DNA from: Ascidiaceihabitans sp029251465
GTDB lineage: Bacteria > Pseudomonadota > Alphaproteobacteria > Rhodobacterales > Rhodobacteraceae
Direction: 5' to 3'
Length of the DNA stretch: 64,000 nt
Assembly (NCBI RefSeq): GCF_042932805.1
Contig: NZ_CP170633.1
Coordinates: forward strand, 4,092,001 to 4,156,000
Part shown: positions 35,701 to 46,159 of the stretch, one piece after another
How positions within the stretch are numbered: the stretch's first letter is position 1
Layout: every line of letters starts with the position of its first letter
The notes under the pieces: generated by a model
The model's database searches: none
Told to the model about the DNA's origin: nothing
What the model saw: only the letters and a program-made list of their open reading frames with translations
Translations under genes and position numbers: made by a program

Positions 35701-36888
35701 GCGATCCTTGATCGCAACATCTATGCGCGTTTGTCGGATCTGATGACAGGCAACGAAGTCGCAAAGGGGCCAAAAGGCGTCCGCGCGGGTGCGTTGGTCG
35801 ACGCAGAAATGCTAGAAGCGTTCCCACGCTCTGCTTGGTGGCAGATCGCGTTGAAAGACGAAGACGCAGCACAGATCGTCGAGGCCCTGAACGAGCAATA
35901 CGAAGTGCAAAAGCGCGCTTTGGATGCCCGCTTTGAGGACAAAGTCGAGAAAGTCCGTCGTGGAGATGACCTACCGCCGGGCGTCATGAAGATGGTCAAA
36001 GTGTTCATCGCGGTAAAGCGCAAGCTGCAACCGGGCGACAAAATGGCTGGCCGTCACGGGAACAAAGGTGTTATTTCCAAGGTTGTACCGATGGAAGACA
36101 TGCCGTTCCTTGAGGATGGTACACCTGTCGACTTCTGTCTGAACCCACTTGGCGTTCCGTCACGTATGAACGTTGGTCAGATCCTCGAAACACACATGGG
36201 TTGGGCCGCACGCGGTCTGGGTTTGAACGTGGACGAGGCTTTGCAAGAGTACAAACGCTCTGGCGATTTGACACCTGTGCGCGAAGCAATGTCTTTGGCC
36301 TATGGCGACGATGTCTATCAAGAAGGCATCGCTGGCATGGACGAAGACGAGCTGGTTGATGCGGCTGGCAACGTCACACGCGGTGTGCCGATCGCGACGC
36401 CAGTCTTTGACGGCGCGAAAGAAGCAGACGTGAACGATGCGCTGAAACGTGCGGGCTTTAGCACCTCTGGTCAATCAGACTTGTACGATGGCCGCACAGG
36501 CGAGAAATTCTCGCGTCAGGTCACCGTGGGCGTCAAATACCTGCTGAAACTGCACCACCTTGTGGACGACAAAATCCACGCGCGTTCAACTGGTCCATAC
36601 TCGCTGGTCACCCAGCAGCCATTGGGCGGTAAAGCGCAATTTGGTGGTCAGCGCTTTGGGGAAATGGAAGTCTGGGCGCTTGAAGCGTACGGCGCGGCCT
36701 ACACCCTGCAGGAAATGCTGACCGTGAAATCGGATGATGTTGCTGGACGGACGAAAGTCTACGAAAGCATCGTCAAAGGCGAGGACAACTTTGAAGCCGG
36801 CGTGCCGGAATCCTTCAACGTTCTGGTCAAAGAAGTCCGGGGCCTCGGCCTGAACATGGAACTCCTGGACGCTGAGGAAGACGAATAA
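32752..36888 (+). CDS. rpoB: RNA polymerase beta subunit
   Basis: The catalytic beta subunit of RNA polymerase, 1378 residues, full length for alphaproteobacteria. The rifampicin region reads [20 protein letters not shown] followed by [10 protein letters not shown], with the usual rifampicin-sensitive residues at the aspartate, histidine and serine positions. Later landmarks include [11 protein letters not shown], the GRTGEKF region ([16 protein letters not shown]) and the C-terminal clamp ([20 protein letters not shown]). It begins [18 protein letters not shown]. rpoC follows 73 bases later and is cotranscribed. Confidence 0.98.
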   Translation: [1378 protein letters not shown]

Positions 36889-36961
36889 CGGATCGAGGCG
36901 GGGGACACCCCCGCCTTACCGAAACTCGACCTTCTAATGCCTCCCTTTCAAGGATTTGAAA

Positions 36962-41206
<4,245 letters not shown>

Positions 41207-41234
41207 AGCGACACGTTTTCAGACCTAAATTTGG

Positions 41235-41269
41235 CCCTCGCATCCCGCAACGGATGCGGGGGCTTTTTT
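41235..41269 (+). terminator. Rho-independent terminator after rpoBC
   Basis: Arms CCCTCGCATCC and GGATGCGGGGG (41235-41245, 41252-41262), then CTTTTTTG. It ends the rpoB-rpoC transcript. Confidence 0.93.
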
Positions 41270-41466
41270 GTGTGGTACGGCGAGCGCCGCAGCGCGGTCG
41301 TAATCCGCCGGATTTATCTAAAGTTAAGCAACAATTTCAAATTATTCTGAATGAAGTTGCACTGTCCTGCCGCAATCATTGCCAGCTTTGAACACGTAAA
41401 CCTTGTGAATTGATCCTCAGAACACACACCCACTCAGGGTCGACTAAATCACAAAGGAGACTACAA

Positions 41467-41778
41467 ATGTTTAAGAAAGCCGTATCCGCCGCAGTTTTGT
41501 TGGCTGTCACTTCTACCACTGCTCACGCGGGCATTGGTGACAGAATTTTGAACATGTTTGAGACAAACAACGTCCAACTTGCATCCGCCAATGGAGGGCA
41601 CAAACGGGTCTACAATCGCCCGCCTGCGTCCTACGTTGGTCAGTGGTTCACGACATCTGACGGTTGTTCCTATTCGCGCGCCAATCCTCCGGGTGGTGTG
41701 TCCACGTGGTATCTGATCCAGAATCCGCATCACATTGGCCAGCCGAACGCACATTGGGGATGCGCCCCGACATTGTAA
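41467..41778 (+). CDS. Small secreted protein of unknown function
   Basis: A 103-residue protein. The Sec signal is MFKKAVSAAVLLAVTSTTAHA with cleavage after AHA, about residue 21. The mature 80 residues have two cysteines (TSDGCSYSRAN and HWGCAPTL), probably disulfide-linked in the periplasm, and tryptophan- and proline-rich segments. AAAGGAG at 41453-41459 fixes the ATG at 41467. It is monocistronic, with its own terminator. I do not recognise a family. Confidence 0.75.
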   Translation: MFKKAVSAAVLLAVTSTTAHAGIGDRILNMFETNNVQLASANGGHKRVYNRPPASYVGQWFTTSDGCSYSRANPPGGVSTWYLIQNPHHIGQPNAHWGCAPTL

Positions 41779-41782
41779 AAAT

Positions 41783-41815
41783 AGGCCTCGTCGTAAAACA
41801 CGAGGCCTTTTCTTT
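41783..41815 (+). terminator. Rho-independent terminator
   Basis: AGGCCTCG and CGAGGCCT arms around TCGTAAAACA, followed by TTTCTTTT. It closes the small secreted protein gene. Confidence 0.88.
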
Positions 41816-41871
41816 TGGCCGCTGTCGGTGTTGTGTAGCGATTAGACCTCGCAACTCAAAGGCGCTCAGGC

Positions 41872-42738
41872 ATGTCTCCAAATATGACCGGCGCGCTGCT
41901 GATGATGGCCTCGATGGCCGCATTCACTGCCAACGATATTTTTGTGAAACTGACCGGCGGTGCCGTGCCGCTGTTCCAATTTTTGTTCCTGCGCGGGATA
42001 CTTTCGACGCTTATGGTGCTGGGCTTTGCGCGGTATCTGGGCGCGCTCCGATTTGACCTGCGGCGCAGTGATTGGATCATTGTCGCTATCCGTTGTGTGG
42101 CTGAAATCGCGACCGCGTATTTCTTTCTAACTGCGCTCTTCCATATGCCATTGGCCAACATCACAGCGATTTTGCAAATCTTGCCGCTGACAGTGACGCT
42201 GGGTGCTGCAATATTCTTTAGCGAAGTCATCGGATGGCGCCGCATGATCGCCATCGCCATTGGATTTTGCGGCATGCTGCTGATCGTCAGACCCGGTGCC
42301 GAAGGGTTTAACGTGTGGTCCGTCTACGCCCTTTGCGCGATGATGTGCGTGACAATCCGCGATCTCGTCACCCGCCAGCTCAGCAAAGATGTCCCATCGA
42401 TGACGGTGACGTTTGTCGTGTCGTTTGCGGTCATGGCATTTTCCGGACTGGTGACGTTGACCAATCCGTGGGTGGCGATCAGCGTGCCAAACCTGTGGAT
42501 GATTGTCGGTTCATCCTTTTGCATCTTGGGTGGCTATTTCTTTTCCATCCAGGTCATGCGCGCAGGTGACGTCGGATTTATCGCGCCGTTTCGCTATGTC
42601 AGTTTGGTGTTTGCGCTGCTTGCTGGTTGGTTTTTGTTTGACGAATGGCCGGACACAATCACGTTGGTCGGTGCCGCGATCGTTGTGGGGACCGGGCTGT
42701 TCACCCTTTACCGCGAACGTCACGCATCACGCGCCTGA
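41872..42738 (+). CDS. EamA/DMT family transporter
   Basis: A 288-residue inner-membrane transporter of the drug/metabolite family with ten predicted helices in two EamA repeats: residues about 8-140 (GALLMMASMAAFTANDIFVK, FFSEVIGWRRMIAIAIGFCG) and 150-280 (YVSLVFALLAGWFLFDEWPD). Such proteins export amino acids, nucleosides or other metabolites; the substrate is not deducible. An internal ATG at 41884 is a possible alternative start. Its 3' end overlaps the convergent glycosyltransferase gene by 12 bases. Confidence 0.9.
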   Translation: MSPNMTGALLMMASMAAFTANDIFVKLTGGAVPLFQFLFLRGILSTLMVLGFARYLGALRFDLRRSDWIIVAIRCVAEIATAYFFLTALFHMPLANITAILQILPLTVTLGAAIFFSEVIGWRRMIAIAIGFCGMLLIVRPGAEGFNVWSVYALCAMMCVTIRDLVTRQLSKDVPSMTVTFVVSFAVMAFSGLVTLTNPWVAISVPNLWMIVGSSFCILGGYFFSIQVMRAGDVGFIAPFRYVSLVFALLAGWFLFDEWPDTITLVGAAIVVGTGLFTLYRERHASRA

Positions 42739-43536
42739 AAACACCCGTCGCACGTGATCTGCGTCGATGTTGAAGGTATCGCGAAAATGATCCTCGCCAG
42801 CGGTGTCCAGCAGTTCCATCGGTTGAACTTCGTGCCCCGGTTTTTGCATGGAGTCGTTGAAATCATTGTAGCCGCGCGCCCACATATTATCGTCAGCAAA
42901 GGTCAGCGTTGGCATCCCGTGCCACAGCTTGTGATGCCCGTAGTTCATGACGGTTTTGGGGACGCGCGGTGATAGCACCAAGGCTTGGGCGATCCCAAGA
43001 GACAGCTGGCGGTGCTCCATCGCTTCGATCCCGAGAGGACCCATACGCGCCTTGAACCCCTGGACAAAATCGATAGCGAACACCTTGCGGGTTAACATCA
43101 TTGGCAGGGCCAACTCAGCGACCGCCTTGGCCTTTTCAACAAAGGTAACCGCCATCGCGTCGTCATCATCCAAGCGGAACTGAATGCAATGTTTGCCATC
43201 AAATTCGCGGATCGAATTCACGGCCGTGGCCATAACCGTGCGGTGGCGGTCAGGGGCATGGACCTGAATGATGGCTTGCGGGATGTCAGCGATCAGGGTG
43301 TCCAAACGCCTGCGAAACGCGTCGGGAAACCGTTCGCCGATCACGATCAGGAATTTGAAATCCGGATCAGTTTGCCCGCGAACCGACGGCAGCGTCATCG
43401 TTTCAAAAAACCTGAACCGTTGTTCCAACCTGTCGGCGTTGTACAAAAACGCCTCTCGGTCTGCGAGGGTGTCATGCATGGTCTGAAAACCGCCGTCACC
43501 GAGGTAGGAAAATCTACAAAGGCCAATCGTTTGCAT
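42727..43536 (-). CDS. Glycosyltransferase-like protein (putative rhamnosyl transferase family), copy A
   Basis: A 269-residue protein that resembles the putative rhamnosyl transferase family (PF11316). It starts MQTIGLCRFSYLGDGGFQTM and has an acidic, metal-binding-like DDDDA motif (FRLDDDDAMAV). It is a paralogue of the next gene: same length, aligned start (IGLCRFSY), same DDDDA, and a shared FNDS-Q motif near the C-terminus. The enzyme activity is not established for the family; a sugar transferase acting on a surface polysaccharide or lipid is likely. Confidence 0.78.
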   Translation of the reverse strand: MQTIGLCRFSYLGDGGFQTMHDTLADREAFLYNADRLEQRFRFFETMTLPSVRGQTDPDFKFLIVIGERFPDAFRRRLDTLIADIPQAIIQVHAPDRHRTVMATAVNSIREFDGKHCIQFRLDDDDAMAVTFVEKAKAVAELALPMMLTRKVFAIDFVQGFKARMGPLGIEAMEHRQLSLGIAQALVLSPRVPKTVMNYGHHKLWHGMPTLTFADDNMWARGYNDFNDSMQKPGHEVQPMELLDTAGEDHFRDTFNIDADHVRRVFSGA

Positions 43537-43539
43537 AGT

Positions 43540-44349
43540 TTAGCCTTTGGAAAAAGTTTCACGGATGACATCCGCATTGATAGCAAATCGGTTCACAAAT
43601 TCGAGTTCTTGTTCACCGGTTAAAGGCGTTACAGAGACCGGTTTCACCTTTTTCTGGCGCGAGTCGTTAAAACCATTGTGCGAGCGCACCCACATTTGTT
43701 CGTCCGGGTAGGACACCACTGGCATGAATTTGTTAATTTTCTCATGGGCAAAGTTCATGATTGTCAGCCCGTCGTTGGCCTGAATACGCACGCCCAGTGA
43801 TGCGACGTAGTGCAGCCGGTCCATTTCCACAGCCGCGATGCCATCCGCCCCAAATTCCGCCACATAACCCTTGTGCCAATCAAATGCGACAGCGCGATGT
43901 TTGTCACATAGCCCCTCGGTATCCTCTGCCGCTTCGCGCAGTTTTTCGACAAGGTCGATGGCGACAGCATCATCATCGTCATAGCGAAAATGCAGCACAG
44001 GTTTGGATTTATCGCGACGCGCGGCGCGCATGATATCTTTCATCCGCTCGCGCTGTTTGGCGGGTTCGTGTTCCTGGATCTGGACCTGCGGCATGCCAGC
44101 GGTGATGTCGTGCATCCGGTCCATGTGCTGTTTCGGGAACTGATTGCCAACAACAATGATCAGATCAAAGTTGGGATCCGTCTGCGCTTTGAGGCAGGGC
44201 AGGGCGACGGTTTCGAACAATTGAAACCGTTCCTCTAGCCGCTTTTCTTCGTACAGATAGGCGATGCGTTCTTCGATGGTTTCGTGTTCGACTTGAAAAC
44301 CGCCGAGGGCAGGGTAGGAAAACCGGCACAATCCTATGGCTTGAAGCAT
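43540..44349 (-). CDS. Glycosyltransferase-like protein (putative rhamnosyl transferase family), copy B
   Basis: A 269-residue paralogue of the downstream gene. It starts MLQAIGLCRFSYPALGGFQ and has FRYDDDDAVAIDLVEK and FNDSRQKK near the end. The two genes are separated by only three bases, a tandem duplication in one operon. The frame is open upstream to 44424, but the IGLCRFSY alignment fixes the start at 44349. The sugar and acceptor are unknown. Two copies with diverged sequence suggest different acceptors or sequential transfer. Confidence 0.78.
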   Translation of the reverse strand: MLQAIGLCRFSYPALGGFQVEHETIEERIAYLYEEKRLEERFQLFETVALPCLKAQTDPNFDLIIVVGNQFPKQHMDRMHDITAGMPQVQIQEHEPAKQRERMKDIMRAARRDKSKPVLHFRYDDDDAVAIDLVEKLREAAEDTEGLCDKHRAVAFDWHKGYVAEFGADGIAAVEMDRLHYVASLGVRIQANDGLTIMNFAHEKINKFMPVVSYPDEQMWVRSHNGFNDSRQKKVKPVSVTPLTGEQELEFVNRFAINADVIRETFSKG

Positions 44350-44415
44350 GTGTGACGGTCCTTGTGTGGTTATGAAACGAATATGCGAGTGGGGGTGGGG
44401 AAAAAGCAAGACGCA

Positions 44416-44529
44416 ATGAAGCAAGTTGCGTTTGTGAACATCAAGACGCGGCGGTTGGTAAAGGGCCTCACGAAAACGGAAGCTTTTGAATTCATGGTCG
44501 ATTCAATCGAAACCGGATGTCCAGGTTGA
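44416..44529 (+). CDS. Possible very small protein
   Basis: A 37-residue frame, MKQVAFVNIKTRRLVKGLTK followed by TEAFEFMVDSIETGCPG. The composition looks protein-like, but no ribosome-binding site is at the right distance, and it overlaps the upstream part of the next frame. It may be a remnant or chance. Listed at low confidence. Confidence 0.2.
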   Translation: MKQVAFVNIKTRRLVKGLTKTEAFEFMVDSIETGCPG

Positions 44530-44582
44530 AACCGAAATGGTTTGTCCATATGATTTTTTCATTTAACAAAGGAGGCGCTGAT

Positions 44583-44942
44583 ATGTCGCCAGACGCACGA
44601 CGACTTTGGTATTGGGTGACGACCTGTGTGGATGATTTTGCATTTTGGTGTGGGCCAAATGACAATGCAGGCCCCACATATTCAGAAAAAATCACGTATT
44701 CCGTATGGCAAGAAATAAAGGAACACCACAAACAGACAGTTTTTGTGGACAAAGAATACTACTATAAAATTCTCGCTGGACAGTTCAAAAGAGACGGGCG
44801 AGGTGCGCAAGGGAATGTTCAACTGCGAGACGCCCAATACAAACTATGTATGAATTTGCACGTCCCGCTTTACCGAGTGGAAACCGTTTACGACGCGGAC
44901 GGATTTGAAAGCAAGTTCAATCCGCCCTATAAGTCAAAGTAA
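44583..44942 (+). CDS. Hypothetical protein
   Basis: A 119-residue soluble protein rich in aromatic residues (MSPDARRLWYWVTTCVDDFAF; DKEYYYKILAGQF). GGAGG at 44571-44575 fixes the ATG at 44583; the frame is open to 44517. No domain is recognised. It contains cysteines at CVDDFAFWC and LCMNLHV. The codon use is more A+T-rich than the neighbouring ribosomal genes, which suggests that it was acquired or is fast-evolving. It stands between the divergent glycosyltransferases and the rpsL promoter region. Confidence 0.6.
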   Translation: MSPDARRLWYWVTTCVDDFAFWCGPNDNAGPTYSEKITYSVWQEIKEHHKQTVFVDKEYYYKILAGQFKRDGRGAQGNVQLRDAQYKLCMNLHVPLYRVETVYDADGFESKFNPPYKSK

Positions 44943-44999
44943 CAAGCCTATGTTTGGTTTAGGACTTTTCTTGGGCATGGGACATAACGCTTGCGCCTG

Positions 45000-45028
45000 T
45001 TGACACCTCAAGCGACTCCCCATATACG
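45000..45028 (+). promoter_or_regulatory. Strong putative sigma70 promoter P1 before rpsL
   Basis: TTGACA at 45000-45005 and TATACG at 45023-45028 with a 17-base spacer, the best promoter match seen in the window. The downstream TATACGCGCGCT sequence is also found at the rpsJ promoter. Confidence 0.75.
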
Positions 45029-45126
45029 CGCGCTATCTCGGTGATGGGGGTTTCCCTGTTGTGACCGAAATCATGTCTGAAGTGGTCAAGATCCGTCCTA
45101 ATGCTGGGCCGATCCTCTGAAAACCC

Positions 45127-45168
45127 ACCGCAACGTTTTCCTCGGTACGGGAACGTCGCGGTCTTTTT
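45127..45168 (+). terminator. Terminator-like hairpin between P1 and rpsL
   Basis: ACCGC pairs with GCGGT and, inside it, ACGTT with AACGT, followed by CTTTTT. Its position about 100 bases after P1 suggests either an attenuator or the end of a small RNA of about 130 bases. Confidence 0.7.
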
Positions 45169-45201
45169 GCTTTGCGAATTCGGTACACCGCGTACCGATC
45201 T

Positions 45202-45231
45202 TTGTTTTTAGCAAATCCAGTCATGTAGAAT
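45202..45231 (+). promoter_or_regulatory. Possible promoter P2 before rpsL
   Basis: TTGTTT at 45202-45207 and TAGAAT at 45226-45231 with an 18-base spacer, about 58 bases before rpsL and beyond the terminator-like hairpin. Confidence 0.4.
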
Positions 45232-45289
45232 TTCGCCGCAGGGGCACGCGCCTTTGCAAAAGTATGTGCTAAACGGGGAATAACCGCCA

Positions 45290-45661
45290 ATGCCAACGAT
45301 CCAACAGCTGATCCGCAAGCCGCGTCAGCCAAAGCGTAAAACATCCAAGTCGCAGCACTTGGAACAGTGTCCTCAAAAACGTGGCGTATGTACGCGCGTT
45401 TATACAACGACACCAAAGAAACCAAACTCCGCGATGCGGAAAGTTGCCAAGGTTCGCCTGACCAACGGTTTCGAAGTCATCTCCTACATCCCGGGTGAAA
45501 GCCACAACCTTCAGGAGCACTCTGTTGTCCTGATCCGCGGCGGTCGTGTAAAAGACCTTCCCGGTGTGCGTTACCACATCCTGCGCGGTGTTCTGGATAC
45601 TCAGGGCGTCAAAGATCGTAAACAACGTCGTTCGAAATACGGCGCCAAGCGTCCTAAATAA
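45290..45661 (+). CDS. rpsL: Ribosomal protein S12
   Basis: S12 sits at the decoding centre. The 123 residues include VCTRVYTTTPKKPNSAMRKV, where the Lys43-equivalent lysine of the streptomycin-sensitive form is present, and KDLPGVRYHILRG with the second resistance-associated lysine also unmutated. It opens the str operon rpsL-rpsG-fusA; rpsG starts 12 bases later. Transcription probably starts in the upstream promoter region. Confidence 0.98.
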   Translation: MPTIQQLIRKPRQPKRKTSKSQHLEQCPQKRGVCTRVYTTTPKKPNSAMRKVAKVRLTNGFEVISYIPGESHNLQEHSVVLIRGGRVKDLPGVRYHILRGVLDTQGVKDRKQRRSKYGAKRPK

Positions 45662-45673
45662 GGAGATCAGCAG

Positions 45674-46144
45674 ATGTCACGTCGTCACGCCGCTGAAAAA
45701 CGTCAAATCCTGCCAGACGCTAAGTTTGGTGATATGATTTTGTCGAAATTCATGAATAACCTGATGGTAGATGGTAAAAAATCTACAGCAGAACGCATCG
45801 TCTATAACGCGCTTGAGCGTGTTGAGACAAAAATCAAACGCGCACCTGTCGAAGTGTTTCACGAAGCGCTGGAAAACATCCAGCCGTCCGTCGAAGTGCG
45901 TTCACGTCGCGTTGGTGGTGCCACCTATCAGGTTCCAGTCGAAGTGCGCCCAGAGCGTCGCCAAGCATTGGCCATCCGTTGGTTGATCAAAGCGGCCCGT
46001 TCGCGCAACGAAAACACAATGGAAGAGCGCCTCGCAGGCGAGCTGATGGACGCCGTACAGTCCCGCGGCACAGCTGTGAAAAAGCGCGAAGACACCCACA
46101 AAATGGCCGAAGCGAACAAAGCTTTCAGCCACTACCGCTGGTAA
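45674..46144 (+). CDS. rpsG: Ribosomal protein S7
   Basis: S7 nucleates assembly of the small-subunit head. The 156 residues are full length, with MSRRHAAEKRQILPDAKFGD at the start and the rRNA-binding SRRVGGATYQVPVEVRPERR in the centre. AGGAGA at 45661-45666 precedes the ATG. In Escherichia coli S7 represses the str operon at the rpsL-rpsG gap; here that gap is only 12 bases, so the same mechanism is unlikely in the same place. Confidence 0.98.
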   Translation: MSRRHAAEKRQILPDAKFGDMILSKFMNNLMVDGKKSTAERIVYNALERVETKIKRAPVEVFHEALENIQPSVEVRSRRVGGATYQVPVEVRPERRQALAIRWLIKAARSRNENTMEERLAGELMDAVQSRGTAVKKREDTHKMAEANKAFSHYRW

Positions 46145-46159
46145 GAGGAACGCACCACT

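Larger units (their letters stand above)
44943..45289 (+). promoter_or_regulatory. rpsL upstream region
   Basis: This 347-base region has no supportable gene. It holds a near-perfect promoter at 45000-45028, a strong terminator-like hairpin at 45127-45168, and a second weaker promoter at 45202-45231, in that order before rpsL. A further small hairpin, GGTAC/GTACC, sits at about 45182-45196. Confidence 0.6.
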
